A DNA stretch of 64,000 nucleotides from Verrucomicrobiota bacterium (GTDB lineage: Bacteria > Verrucomicrobiota > Kiritimatiellia > CAIVKH01). The stretch is taken from NCBI GenBank assembly GCA_024233345.1, contig JACKPT010000015.1, positions 18,228 to 82,227 of the forward strand. The letters are read 5' to 3'. Positions 48,690 through 57,662 of this stretch are shown in pieces (position 1 is the stretch's first letter; each line of letters starts with the position of its first letter). A model generated the notes under the pieces. That model made no database searches. It had not been told where the DNA came from and saw nothing but the letters and a program-made list of their open reading frames with translations. The translations under genes and the position numbers were made by a program.

Positions 48690-50042
48690 ATGTATCGTCT
48701 GACCATTCTTGAAGGCTCCCTGGCCGGCCACTCGTTTGCGATTGGGCAGGGGGACTTTGTCATCGGCAGCGCCGAGGGCAGCGACCTCAGACTGTCAGAG
48801 CCAGGGATCGCCACGCGCCATGCGTCGATTCTGGTCAAGGACGACGATGTCATTCTCCTCAACGAATCGGCGGAGCAACCGGTGCGGGTCCATGATCATC
48901 CGGTCAAGGTGCATCATCTGCATCATGGTGACATCCTGATCGTGGGCAGTTTACGCGTGTTGTTTCACCGGGTTGAGCCCCCGCCCGCGGCGACCGAGAA
49001 GCGGGTGATCAGCCTGGTCCAGGTCGGGGCCGTGTTGATGGCTCTGGTTGTTCTCGCGATTCAGGTAGGTTTTCTGATCGGGTTCCCGCTCTGGCAGGGC
49101 GCGGTTTCCCATCGTCCCCCGGTGGTTGTCACGGAGGAGCCGGAGGTCGTGGCGGTGGTGGAGGAACCCCCTCCATCCGAGCTGGTGGAAGAAGCACCGG
49201 CCTCCACTGCCCCCGCATGGATCTCCGAGCTGATGAGCGGTGGAATTCCGGATGAGGATCCCGGTGACGATGCGGCGGCGGGCCAACGTGAGGCCTCCAT
49301 CGCCGACACCAATCTCTACGCCCAGGTCTTTGCCTTGATGGAGGAGGCGGAGGTATTGATTTCCGAAGCGAGGCTGGTGGAAGCGGGCGAACGCTATGAG
49401 CAGATGATGACCCTGGCTCCGGAATTTCTGCCCGCCTGTATTGAATATGCCCGGCTGCTGGAGTTGCGCGGGTTGCCGGAGGATGCGGCGGCGATGTGGA
49501 AGGATATTCGCGGCCGGACCCAGCGCACGCTACTGCGCGAACAGGCCGACCGGGAAGTCACCCGGCTTACCGAAGCTGCGGTGGCGGCCAAGACCGGTGA
49601 GCCACCGGCACCCCGATTGGCAGGGCGGCTCCGGATTGCCGATGTCGAGCGCACCCGGTTTCAGAGCAGCCCGGAATATGACGAGATGCGGCTGCTGCAA
49701 ATTTCCCTCCGCGCCCGGGCGGGCGAGGACGCGATGAGCCTGGATGATATCCGGCTGTATGTGGAATTTTACGACCGGCTGGACGACGGCAGCCTGGTGG
49801 ACACAACCTCCAAGACATCGGCCAATCCCCAGACCATCAAGGGGCCGTGGGCGATTGGTGAGACCCTTCGGGTCACCGCCAGTTACGTTACCCCTCCGGG
49901 ATTAAGAAGCCAGGAAGCGTCGGAGGGAACGCCCAGAAGCTATGGCGGATACCGGATCTATGTCTACTACCAGGGGGTCTTGCAGGATGAAATCGCCGCC
50001 CCCCTGAGCCTGCTTCAGAAGCCGATGATCAACCCTTTTTGA
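48690..50042 (+). CDS. Membrane FHA-domain protein with TPR-like region
   Basis: 450-aa protein. An N-terminal FHA domain (about 1-92; GDFVIGSAEGSDLRL...ATRHASI) binds phosphothreonine peptides in other members. A single transmembrane segment follows at about 105-130, then a Pro/Glu/Val-rich linker, a predicted helical TPR-like part (about 205-300) and a C-terminal beta-rich domain (about 315-450). With this topology, the FHA domain is cytoplasmic and the rest is outside or in the periplasm. The partner kinase is not in the window. The stop overlaps the convergent trmB gene by 14 bp. Confidence 0.82.
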   Translation: MYRLTILEGSLAGHSFAIGQGDFVIGSAEGSDLRLSEPGIATRHASILVKDDDVILLNESAEQPVRVHDHPVKVHHLHHGDILIVGSLRVLFHRVEPPPAATEKRVISLVQVGAVLMALVVLAIQVGFLIGFPLWQGAVSHRPPVVVTEEPEVVAVVEEPPPSELVEEAPASTAPAWISELMSGGIPDEDPGDDAAAGQREASIADTNLYAQVFALMEEAEVLISEARLVEAGERYEQMMTLAPEFLPACIEYARLLELRGLPEDAAAMWKDIRGRTQRTLLREQADREVTRLTEAAVAAKTGEPPAPRLAGRLRIADVERTRFQSSPEYDEMRLLQISLRARAGEDAMSLDDIRLYVEFYDRLDDGSLVDTTSKTSANPQTIKGPWAIGETLRVTASYVTPPGLRSQEASEGTPRSYGGYRIYVYYQGVLQDEIAAPLSLLQKPMINPF

Positions 50043-50625
50043 ACGAGCAGCGTCCGATCTCTGTTTTGCCGTGGTACCATCGCTCGAAATCCGTGCGTTC
50101 CTCTTCATCCGGGATATAGGGTTGGATACCGGTCAGGGCGGAACAACCTTCCAGCAGCTCTCGAATTTCTTCAAAGTACGGCCGATGATCGGTGGCGACA
50201 TGGAGGCATCCCCCGGGGGCAAGTGTTCGCACCAGGGCCTGCAGAAAAAGATCGCTGAACATCCGGTTGCCGTGGTGCCGTTTTTTGGGCCAGGGGTCGG
50301 GGAAAAAGATGTAGTAGGTTGATACCGATTCCGGGGGCAGCAAATAGGATACCGCGTAAGCGCCTTCGATCCTCAGCAGCCGTAGATTGGTCAGTTTCAT
50401 CCGCCGAGCCCGGTTATCGATCTTGCGGATCCGGGTCAGCATACGGTCGATACCGAGGATGGGGATCTCCGGGTGGCGCCTTGCCCGGGCGAGTAAAAAC
50501 CGACCCTTGCCGCAGCCCAGATCCACTTCCATGGTGGAAGCACCCGGAAACAGGTCGGTCAGCGGAATCGGATCCAGCCAATTTTCCGGTCGATGCCGGC
50601 AGTAATACTCCATCGGTTCAGGCAT
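50029..50625 (-). CDS. trmB: tRNA (guanine-N7-)-methyltransferase
   Basis: SAM-dependent enzyme that methylates G46 of tRNA. The SAM-binding motif EVDLGCGKGRFLLARA and the signature YYIFFPDPWPKKRHH are diagnostic; TDFERWYHGK near the end matches the C-terminal RNA-binding part. I use the ATG at 50625 (MPEPMEYY), giving 198 aa, close to the family size of about 210-240. It overlaps the end of yciB by 8 bp and is the last gene of the minus-strand run. Confidence 0.92.
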   Translation of the reverse strand: MPEPMEYYCRHRPENWLDPIPLTDLFPGASTMEVDLGCGKGRFLLARARRHPEIPILGIDRMLTRIRKIDNRARRMKLTNLRLLRIEGAYAVSYLLPPESVSTYYIFFPDPWPKKRHHGNRMFSDLFLQALVRTLAPGGCLHVATDHRPYFEEIRELLEGCSALTGIQPYIPDEEERTDFERWYHGKTEIGRCSFKKG

Positions 50626-51175
50626 CGTGAGGGGGTTCGGTTGGCTCCGGATCCAACAGGTAGGGCTGGAGAACAAAGTAGTGACCCACCATGAACAGGA
50701 TCGCCATCGCGGTAAGCCCAAAGAGTTTGAAATTGACCCAGGCTGCTTCCGACAGGGTATACGCGACCACAAGGTTGGCGATTCCGGAAATCAGGAAAAA
50801 GATCACCCAAGCCAGGTTGAGCTTGCGCCAGGTGTGTTGGGGCATGTCCATATGCTTCTCAAACATTGCCTGGACCAGGGACTTTTCGCGAAAAAACGGC
50901 GCGAGGGCGAATCCGAGGGCCAGGATCCAGTTCACCAGGGTGGGTTTCCACTTGATGAATACCGGATCGTGCAGGGCCAGAGTCATACCGCCGAAAATCA
51001 TCACCGCGAGCAGGGTGAGCAGGGTGCTGCGCTCCAGTTTCTTTTTCCACACATAGAGCACGAGAGCCTGGGCCACACAGGCCACCATCAGGACCAGCGT
51101 GGCAAAATAGATGTCCCGGACTTTGTAGGCGGCAAAAAACAGGATCACCGGCAGTAAATCAACAAAGAGCTTCAT
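50618..51175 (-). CDS. yciB: YciB/IspZ-type inner-membrane protein
   Basis: 185-aa polytopic protein with about five membrane segments. The opening KLFVDLLPVILFFAAYKV and the later HDPVFIKWKPTLVNWILALGFA, WRKLNLAWVIFFLISGIANL are conserved features of YciB (inner membrane septation protein A). Its biochemical role is not established, but it is linked to envelope integrity and septation in proteobacteria. It overlaps both bioD (upstream) and trmB (downstream), so these three are one transcription unit. Confidence 0.92.
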   Translation of the reverse strand: MKLFVDLLPVILFFAAYKVRDIYFATLVLMVACVAQALVLYVWKKKLERSTLLTLLAVMIFGGMTLALHDPVFIKWKPTLVNWILALGFALAPFFREKSLVQAMFEKHMDMPQHTWRKLNLAWVIFFLISGIANLVVAYTLSEAAWVNFKLFGLTAMAILFMVGHYFVLQPYLLDPEPTEPPHDA

Positions 51176-51839
51176 ACAGTTTCATTCCTTCTTCCGCCCA
51201 TGCGGAGTCCGTAGAGCTATTCATGTTTTTCAGTACAAGGCAAGGCCGGGGATGGGCCAGGGTGGAGATTTGTTCCCGGTTGTCGCTTTCGATGATCGAG
51301 GGCGCCTTGGGCCAGGGGGTGATCACCACGGCGGCGAGTACAAGGCCGGCCTCACGCAGGGCATCCAGGGTCAGCCGGGTGTGATTCAAGGTGCCCAGAC
51401 CGGGCCGGGTTACCACGATGACCGGCAGCCCCAGGGCCTTCATCAGGGTGATCATGTCCTCCTGATCATTGAGGGGGACCCGGATTCCCCCCGCGCCTTC
51501 GACCACCAGCCACTCGGTTTCCTGTGCGGCCTGTCGTAGCGAAACGGTGAGTTGTTCGACGCCCAGGACCGTTCCCTCAAGTTTGGCGGCCAGGTGGGGG
51601 GAGGCAGCGAGTCGCAGGCAGGCTGGGGCAAGCAGTCGGTATTCCTCCGGCGTCAATTGGATCCCGGAAACCGCGCAGACCCAATCCAGGTCGGGGGAAC
51701 GCCCATCTTCGGACCCGGTCTGGACTGGTTTGGCGGGCAGGACGGCGTGTCCTGTCTTTTTGAGGGCACAGACCAACCCGGCGGCCACGTGCGTTTTGCC
51801 GATGCCGGTGTCGGTCCCGGTAATAAACCATCCCTTCAT
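51159..51839 (-). CDS. bioD: Dethiobiotin synthetase
   Basis: ATP-dependent ring closure of 7,8-diaminononanoate to dethiobiotin in biotin synthesis. The N-terminal FITGTDTGIGKTHVAAGL is the P-loop signature and VVEGAGGIRVPL the second motif of the family. I chose ATG 51839 (MKGWFITGTDTG), giving 226 aa, the normal length; upstream frame is overlap with the VanZ-like gene. No other biotin genes (bioA, bioB, bioF) are in the window. Confidence 0.94.
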   Translation of the reverse strand: MKGWFITGTDTGIGKTHVAAGLVCALKKTGHAVLPAKPVQTGSEDGRSPDLDWVCAVSGIQLTPEEYRLLAPACLRLAASPHLAAKLEGTVLGVEQLTVSLRQAAQETEWLVVEGAGGIRVPLNDQEDMITLMKALGLPVIVVTRPGLGTLNHTRLTLDALREAGLVLAAVVITPWPKAPSIIESDNREQISTLAHPRPCLVLKNMNSSTDSAWAEEGMKLYEALC

Positions 51840-52255
51840 GTCGGTTGATCCTTGGAATACCGCTGACTCACCGAAGCAAACCACGAAGCCTGGGTACGGG
51901 CCGCGAGAAGCACCCAGCTTGCACCGGTCGTGTCCGCGACCCAGTCGAGCAGCTCGGTCGAACGGCCGGGGACGAAATACTGGTGAAACTCATCGGTAAC
52001 CCCATACAGGGAGGCGAGGATAAGAGCCGTCCAGGCGATCCGATTGGGCGACCAGCCGGTATGGATGACCAGGGCGAGGGCAATGCAGCCGCTGAGGATG
52101 CCATAGACCACCGCATGGACCAGCTTGTCAAAATGTGGAACCAGCATGGGTAGTTCCGCGCCCCGGGGGGAGTGGCTTGCGGCAAAAATCAGCCCGGCCC
52201 AGGCCATCGGGGCGAGGGCGGCGGCAATCTCAATCGTTTTTCTCCTTTTCTCCAT
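51836..52255 (-). CDS. VanZ-like family membrane protein
   Basis: 139-aa protein with about four predicted membrane helices. The pattern SHSPRGAELP...HFDKLVHAVVYGILSGCIALAL and then YGVTDEFHQYFVPGRSTELLDWVAD is the VanZ family core; the last two motifs carry most of the conserved charged residues. Function in most bacteria is unknown (named for teicoplanin resistance in enterococci). The ATG at 52255 fits best; it is the first gene of the minus-strand run and sits 48 bp from the divergent trpS start. Confidence 0.85.
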   Translation of the reverse strand: MEKRRKTIEIAAALAPMAWAGLIFAASHSPRGAELPMLVPHFDKLVHAVVYGILSGCIALALVIHTGWSPNRIAWTALILASLYGVTDEFHQYFVPGRSTELLDWVADTTGASWVLLAARTQASWFASVSQRYSKDQPT

Positions 52256-52303
52256 GACCTCCAGTGCTATAGCGTAACCATTCGCTTTTGAGAAGGACGT
52301 ACC

Positions 52304-53266
52304 ATGAGAATCCTGTCTGGAATTCAGCCCTCGGGCAAACTGCATATCGGCAATTATTTCGGAATGATGAAGCCCGCGCTGGAGCTCCAGAGCCAGGGGG
52401 AGGCTTTTTTATTTATTGCCGACTACCATGCCCTGACCTCGACCCGCGATCCCGCTCTGGTTCGGGAATATTCGCGGGATGTCGCCCTCGATTTTCTGGC
52501 TTGCGGCTTGGACCCGGAGCGCACGGCGTTTTACCGGCAGAGTGACTTGCCGGAGGTCACGGAATTGGCCTGGATGCTGTCGGTGATCACACCGATGGGT
52601 CTGTTGGAGCGGTGCCACTCCTTCAAGGATAAAACCGCGAAAGGGCTGCCCGCGACTCATGGCCTGTTTGCTTATCCGGTCCTGATGGCTGCGGATATCC
52701 TGATTGTCAGTGCCACCGTGGTGCCGGTGGGCCGGGACCAGAAGCAGCATCTGGAGGTGACCCGCGACCTTGCCCTGAAATTTAATCAGCACTATGGGGA
52801 GGTCTTCACCATTCCCGAGCCGTCGATCCGGGAGGATGTTGCCTTGGTGCCGGGTGTGGACGGGCAGAAGATGTCGAAGTCCTACAACAACACCATCGAA
52901 ATCTTTGGCGATCCGAAAGCGACCCGCAAGAAGATCATGAAGATTGTGACCGACAGTACCCCGGTCGAGGACCCGAAAAATCCGGACACCTGCAATGTGT
53001 TTGCCCTGTACCGTTTGTTTGCCACCGAGGAACAGCGGGCCGACCTGGCCGGACGCTACCGGGCCGGCGGCATGGGGTATGGCCAGGCCAAGAAGGAACT
53101 GGCGGATTTGGTGGATGCCCATTTTCAACCATTCCGGGAGAGGCGCGAAGCGCTTGCGGCCGATCCGGCCTATGTGGACGCGGTGCTTGCCGCTGGAGCG
53201 AACAAGGCCCGGGCAGCCGCCCTGGACGTGATGGACCGGGCCCGACATGCGGTGGGGCTGCGATGA
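52304..53266 (+). CDS. trpS: Tryptophanyl-tRNA synthetase
   Basis: Class I synthetase that charges tRNA-Trp. The HIGH-type motif is GKLHIGNYFG at residues about 10-20 and the KMSKS motif KMSKSY near residue 190; SFKDKTAKGLPATHGLFAYPVLMAADIL carries the tryptophan-binding region. It is 320 aa, normal. It opens the long operon running to plsC and overlaps scpA by 4 bp. The divergent promoter region shared with the VanZ-like gene (52256-52303) is only 48 bp. Confidence 0.96.
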   Translation: MRILSGIQPSGKLHIGNYFGMMKPALELQSQGEAFLFIADYHALTSTRDPALVREYSRDVALDFLACGLDPERTAFYRQSDLPEVTELAWMLSVITPMGLLERCHSFKDKTAKGLPATHGLFAYPVLMAADILIVSATVVPVGRDQKQHLEVTRDLALKFNQHYGEVFTIPEPSIREDVALVPGVDGQKMSKSYNNTIEIFGDPKATRKKIMKIVTDSTPVEDPKNPDTCNVFALYRLFATEEQRADLAGRYRAGGMGYGQAKKELADLVDAHFQPFRERREALAADPAYVDAVLAAGANKARAAALDVMDRARHAVGLR

Positions 53267-54003
53267 CGTCGGGCGTTCCCCAGGACGAGTACAAGGTCAG
53301 CCTCGATGTGTTCGAGGGGCCGCTTGATTTGCTGCTCTACCTGATCCGGCGGGATGAAGTGGATATCTATGACATTCCGATCGAGCGGATCACCACCCAG
53401 TACATGCAGTATATCGATGTCATGCAAATGCTGGATCTGAACATTGCCGGTGAATTCCTGGTCATGGCCGCGACCCTGATGATGATCAAGAGCCGGATGT
53501 TGCTCCCGGTGGAGGAACGGGCGATTGATGAAGAGGACGAGGAGGATCCGCGGTGGGACCTAGTCCAGCAACTGGTGGAATATAAAAAGTTCAAGGATGC
53601 CGCCTCCTTCCTCCAACATCTGGAGTATCATCAGGAAAACATTTTTCTTCCTGAAAGCATGGGGGATGTGGAGTTGGGCCCCGAGCCCGACGTCGCCCTG
53701 GAGGATGTCAGTATCTTTGATCTGATTTCTGCATTTAATGAAGCGTTGAAGAAGGCCAAGGATGAGAGCCTGACCGAATTGTTTCATGAGCAGTTTACCG
53801 TGGCGGAGAAGGTGGACTACCTGCTGGATCTGATGAAAACCAGGGGCCGGGCCCGGTTGTCCTCGCTGTTTGGGACCATGACCCACCGGCATGAAATGAT
53901 CTGCACATTTTTAGCGATTCTCGAACTGATGCGGTTGCGCCGGGTTGCGGTGCGGCAGAATGCCCAGTTTGGGGAAATTGAGTTACAGGCGGTGGAGGCT
54001 TGA
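53263..54003 (+). CDS. scpA: Segregation and condensation protein A
   Basis: Kleisin subunit that bridges Smc heads in the bacterial condensin. The N-terminal FEGPLDLLLYLIRRDEVDIYDIPIERITTQY is diagnostic for ScpA. The middle is acidic and the C-terminal winged-helix part (about 165-246) is recognisable in FTVAEKVDYLLDLM and ARLSSLF. It is 246 aa, normal. It overlaps trpS and is followed by scpB after 9 bp. Confidence 0.95.
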   Translation: MTSGVPQDEYKVSLDVFEGPLDLLLYLIRRDEVDIYDIPIERITTQYMQYIDVMQMLDLNIAGEFLVMAATLMMIKSRMLLPVEERAIDEEDEEDPRWDLVQQLVEYKKFKDAASFLQHLEYHQENIFLPESMGDVELGPEPDVALEDVSIFDLISAFNEALKKAKDESLTELFHEQFTVAEKVDYLLDLMKTRGRARLSSLFGTMTHRHEMICTFLAILELMRLRRVAVRQNAQFGEIELQAVEA

Positions 54004-54012
54004 GGAGGATGG

Positions 54013-54915
54013 ATGGTGATCATGTCGGAGGTTGAAGTGATTCCCGAATTGAAGCAGATTATCGGAGCCTTGCTGTTTGCGAACCGCCAGCCCATGACTG
54101 CGGCGGATATTCGCAAAGTGCTGAAGGATACTGCGAAGAATCAGGAAGGCCCGATGGCTGATTTTGCCGCGGTCAAGGAGGCGGATATTGCCGCAGCGGT
54201 GGCGGAACTAGATGCATCGCTGACCCGGCAGGGCACCGGCTTGCACATCGCGGAGGTGGCCAATGGGTACCGCCTGCAGAATGATGCCGCCTGTGGCATC
54301 TGGCTGCGCACCCTTCTCGACAAGGGAAAAGCCAATCGACTCTCCAAGCCGGCGCTGGAAACTCTTGCCATCATCGCTTATCGCCAGCCCTGTACCCGGT
54401 CGGAAATCGAATCGGTGCGGGGGGTTGCCGTCGATCAGATCGTCAAGAACCTGGTGGAGATGCAATTGGTGAAGGTCGTTGGCCGCAGTGAGCTTCCCGG
54501 CCGGCCCTGGCTGTTTGCCACGACCCAGAAATTTCTGGAGTATTTTGGCCTGAAGAGTGTAGACGAATTGCCGGGAGTGGAAGAACTGCGGCGCCGTGAT
54601 CAGGCCCAGGCCGCTTCGGATCAGGCCCAGGTGGTTTCGGATCCGTCCGCCGGACCGGCGGCCCCGGTGGAGGATGAGCCGGACCTGTTCGCGGAGGAGG
54701 ACCCAGCGGCTTCCGAGGAAGAGGCCGCCGACCGGGACGGAGAAGAAGATCTTCTCCAGGAAGCGCCGGACGATGCGGATGACGAGGACGCCGATCAGTC
54801 CGGGGATGTCGATGGCGAGGAAGAGGATGATGAGGACGAAGTCTTCGACGACGACGATGATGATGAAGAATTTGATGATGACGAGGATGAGGATGACGAC
54901 GAGGAGGATCGTTAA
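54013..54915 (+). CDS. scpB: Segregation and condensation protein B with long acidic tail
   Basis: Partner of ScpA in the Smc complex. The two winged-helix domains cover about residues 8-195 (GALLFANRQPMTAADI and LSKPALETLAIIAYRQPCTRSEIESVRGV). The tail from about 196 to 300 is dominated by Asp and Glu, ending with long runs of acidic residues, and is much longer than in typical ScpB (usually about 180-200 aa in total). GAGGAGG stands just before the ATG at 54013; ATG 54022 is an alternative. It sits 2 bp before the chorismate mutase fusion gene. Confidence 0.94.
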   Translation: MVIMSEVEVIPELKQIIGALLFANRQPMTAADIRKVLKDTAKNQEGPMADFAAVKEADIAAAVAELDASLTRQGTGLHIAEVANGYRLQNDAACGIWLRTLLDKGKANRLSKPALETLAIIAYRQPCTRSEIESVRGVAVDQIVKNLVEMQLVKVVGRSELPGRPWLFATTQKFLEYFGLKSVDELPGVEELRRRDQAQAASDQAQVVSDPSAGPAAPVEDEPDLFAEEDPAASEEEAADRDGEEDLLQEAPDDADDEDADQSGDVDGEEEDDEDEVFDDDDDDEEFDDDEDEDDDEEDR

Positions 54916-54917
54916 CG

Positions 54918-55673
54918 ATGACCTCGCTGGACGCATTGCGTCGGCAGATTGATGCGCTGGATGCCGAATTGGTTGCGCTCCTGAACCGGCGGGCAGCCAT
55001 TGCCAAGGCGATCGGGGAGGTCAAGCGGGAGAAGGGGTGTGACTTGTATGTTCCTTCCCGGGAACGGGAGGTGCTTGACAAGGTCTGCGGGTTGAATCGA
55101 GGACCGCTTCCCAACCACCGGATCGCCGATATCTACCGGTCGATCATGACTGCCTCCCTGGCCCTCGAGGGAATGTCCTCGATTCTGGTACTGGATCATT
55201 CCGCCATCCCGGCGGCGGTTTTACGGTATGTGGGCCGGGATGCGACGATGCTGACGCACGCAAATGAGTCGGAGCTGATCGGAGCCTGGAAGGCCGGGAA
55301 TGCAAATTATGCGGCGTGGCCTGCCGCGATGGCAGATCCCGATGGCGCTCTGTGGGGGGAAATCCTCGCCGGCCGGGCGATGCTGATCGGCGGTATCACC
55401 GAAGCGGAGGAATTGATTCTGTTCATGCGGCGGATGGATCCCCAGGTTGCCCTGAAGGAGGTGCACATTGCCGTGATCCGGCCCCGCCTGGAGGCGGAGG
55501 CCTGGCAGCAGGTTACCACCATGCTGGGAACGCTTCCCGAATGGTGGGGAGGCGTCGATGATGCATCCGGCACCCCGGTGCTGCTGGCCCGGGTTGCCTC
55601 GCGAGATGAATCCGCCCACCTGGTTTCCTCTCTGGGCCCGTGGGTTGATCACATTGCCCTGCTCCAGCTATAA
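54918..55673 (+). CDS. Chorismate mutase fused to an unrecognised C-terminal domain
   Basis: 251-aa protein. The first ~90 residues form an AroQ-type chorismate mutase (LDALRRQIDALDAELVALLNRRAAIAKAIGEVKREKG), which converts chorismate to prephenate. The remaining 160 residues look like an alpha/beta domain (SSILVLDHSAIPAAVLRYVG ... EVHIAVIRPRLEAEAW) but lack the prephenate dehydratase motif and the ESRP ACT signature expected of a P-protein. It may be a degenerate dehydratase or an unrelated regulatory domain. It starts 2 bp after scpB and is followed by hisC, aroF, tyrA and aroA, so its mutase activity fits the local pathway. Confidence 0.8.
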   Translation: MTSLDALRRQIDALDAELVALLNRRAAIAKAIGEVKREKGCDLYVPSREREVLDKVCGLNRGPLPNHRIADIYRSIMTASLALEGMSSILVLDHSAIPAAVLRYVGRDATMLTHANESELIGAWKAGNANYAAWPAAMADPDGALWGEILAGRAMLIGGITEAEELILFMRRMDPQVALKEVHIAVIRPRLEAEAWQQVTTMLGTLPEWWGGVDDASGTPVLLARVASRDESAHLVSSLGPWVDHIALLQL

Positions 55674-55692
55674 CCAATTTCAGGATGACAAG

Positions 55693-56814
55693 ATGACCGC
55701 ACTCACCCACAACGCCAAGCCATGGATTTCCTCGTTGCACACCTATCAACCGGGGCGTCCCATCGAGGATGTTGCCCGGGAGTTGGGGATCGAGGATGTC
55801 GCGAGCATCATCAAGCTGGCCTCCAATGAAAATCCGCTCGGCCCATCTCCCCGCGCGTTGGAAGCGATTCGGCACCATGCCGCCTCGATTCACCGCTATC
55901 CGGATGGCGGCAATCACGACTTGCGTGAAGCCCTGGCCGCGAAACATGGCATCCGCTCTGACGAATTGTTTCTGGGCCATGGCAGCAACGAAATCATCGC
56001 GTTGCTGGGGCATGTGTATCTGGACGAAACCACGTCCATCGTGATGTCTCAGTATGCCTTCATTGTCTATCCGCTGGTGGCGGCTCTGTATCGCGCGCAG
56101 GTCATCACGGTTCCGGCCTGCGACTATGGGCACGACCTGGAGGCCATGCTCGCTGCGATTGAGCCTTCGACCCGTCTGGTCTTTGTCACCAACCCGAATA
56201 ATCCAACCGGCACCGCGGTTTCTGCGGAGGCATTGGCTTCCTTTCTCGACCGGCTTCCGGATTCCGTGATTGCTGTGCTGGATGAGGCCTATATCGATTA
56301 CCTGCCCTCGGAAAACAGACTGGCGGTGGAACATCTGATCCGCGACAAGCGGTCGGTGTTTGTCCTGCGCACCTTTTCCAAGGGCTATGGGTTGGCGGGG
56401 CTGCGCATCGGTTATGCCATGGCCCCTGCAGAGGGTATCGATTTGCTCAACCGGGTCCGGCAGCCCTTTAATGTCAATTCCCTGGCCCAGGCTGCGGCAC
56501 TCGCGGCGATCTCCGATGAAGCGCACCTGACCCGCACCCGGGAGGTCAACCGGCAGGAACGGGACCGGATTGCCTCGGCCTGTGAAGCCTTGGGATTTGC
56601 CTGTGTGCCCTCGGCGGCCAATTTTATCCTGGTAGAAACCGGGCAGGGGCGGCTTTGGTTTGAAGAACTTCAAAAGCGGAAGGTGATTGTGCGTCCGGTG
56701 TCGGGCTACGGACTGCCCGACCACATCCGGATCACCATCGGCACGCCGGAGGAAAATGATCGGTTGCTGGCCGCGATGCGTGCGGTTCATGACCAGGTAC
56801 AGGTTGCCCGATGA
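55693..56814 (+). CDS. hisC: Histidinol-phosphate / aromatic aminotransferase
   Basis: PLP aminotransferase of fold type I. The opening YQPGRPIEDVARELG, KLASNENPLGPSP and YPDGG are HisC signatures; the PLP lysine is K230 in FSKGYGLAGLRIGYAM, and NPNNPTGT and LDEAYIDYL fit the same family. I chose ATG 55693, giving 373 aa, after an AGGA site; the longer frame overlaps the preceding gene. Because it sits among aromatic-amino-acid genes and not his genes, it more likely transaminates prephenate or (hydroxy)phenylpyruvate, as some HisC homologues do (inference). Confidence 0.9.
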   Translation: MTALTHNAKPWISSLHTYQPGRPIEDVARELGIEDVASIIKLASNENPLGPSPRALEAIRHHAASIHRYPDGGNHDLREALAAKHGIRSDELFLGHGSNEIIALLGHVYLDETTSIVMSQYAFIVYPLVAALYRAQVITVPACDYGHDLEAMLAAIEPSTRLVFVTNPNNPTGTAVSAEALASFLDRLPDSVIAVLDEAYIDYLPSENRLAVEHLIRDKRSVFVLRTFSKGYGLAGLRIGYAMAPAEGIDLLNRVRQPFNVNSLAQAAALAAISDEAHLTRTREVNRQERDRIASACEALGFACVPSAANFILVETGQGRLWFEELQKRKVIVRPVSGYGLPDHIRITIGTPEENDRLLAAMRAVHDQVQVAR

Positions 56815-57662
56815 CGGAGAAGCCCTACAAGCTGGCCAGCCGGGATTATCATCCCGAATCAACGGTGATTTCCTTGCCCGCATTACCGGGGCATGACCCG
56901 GTGTTGATCGGTGGGAAAGAGGTGGTGCTGGTGGCGGGCCCCTGCTCGGTGGAGCCCCGCGAGATCATGCGGCAGATCGCACGAACCCTGAAGACGCATG
57001 GGGTGGGGCTGATGCGGGCCGGAGCCTTCAAACCCCGGACTTCCCCCTATTCCTTTCAGGGGCTGGGTGTGGAGGGGGTTCGAATCCTGCGCGAAATCCG
57101 GGACGCTTTCGGGCTGCGGTTTGTGACCGAGGTCATGGATACCCGCGATGTGGAACTGGTCGCGGAAACCGCGGACATCATTCAAATCGGGGCCCGCAAC
57201 GCCCAGAATTATTCTCTGCTCAAGGCGGTGGGGCGGACCCGGACCCCAGTGCTGTTGAAGCGGGGGATTGCCGGCACGATTGAAGAGTTGTTGATGAGCG
57301 CGGAATACATCATGAGCCAGGGCAATGAGCAGGTGATCCTGTGTGAGCGGGGTATCCGCACCTATGAGCGGGCCACCCGGAACACCCTCGATCTGAACGC
57401 GGTGCCCCTGTTGAAGCAGTGGACCCACCTGCCGGTGGCGGTGGACCCCAGTCATGGCACTGGTAGCCGTGACCTGGTCATCCCGATGGCCGGCGCGGCG
57501 GTGGCGGCCGGAGCGGATATGTTGCTGGTGGAGATTCATCCCAGCCCGTCCACCGCCATCTCGGATGGCGCACAGACGCTTGACCATGACCAGTTTGCTG
57601 ACATGATTCTCCGAACCGCAAAGATTGCCGAGGCGGTGGGGCGGAGTTTGAGATCATCATGA
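56811..57662 (+). CDS. aroF: 3-deoxy-7-phosphoheptulonate synthase (DAHP synthase, type I-beta)
   Basis: First step of the shikimate pathway, joining PEP and erythrose 4-phosphate. The core motifs VLVAGPCSVE, RAGAFKPRTSPYSFQGLG and FVTEVMDTRDVE, IQIGARNAQN and VDPSHGTGSRDLV are all present, matching the I-beta (AroF/AroG-like, KDO8P-synthase-related) group. It is 283 aa without a fused chorismate mutase or ACT domain; the mutase is the separate gene at 54918. A short N-terminal extension precedes the barrel. Overlaps both hisC and tyrA by 4 bp. Confidence 0.94.
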   Translation: MTEKPYKLASRDYHPESTVISLPALPGHDPVLIGGKEVVLVAGPCSVEPREIMRQIARTLKTHGVGLMRAGAFKPRTSPYSFQGLGVEGVRILREIRDAFGLRFVTEVMDTRDVELVAETADIIQIGARNAQNYSLLKAVGRTRTPVLLKRGIAGTIEELLMSAEYIMSQGNEQVILCERGIRTYERATRNTLDLNAVPLLKQWTHLPVAVDPSHGTGSRDLVIPMAGAAVAAGADMLLVEIHPSPSTAISDGAQTLDHDQFADMILRTAKIAEAVGRSLRSS

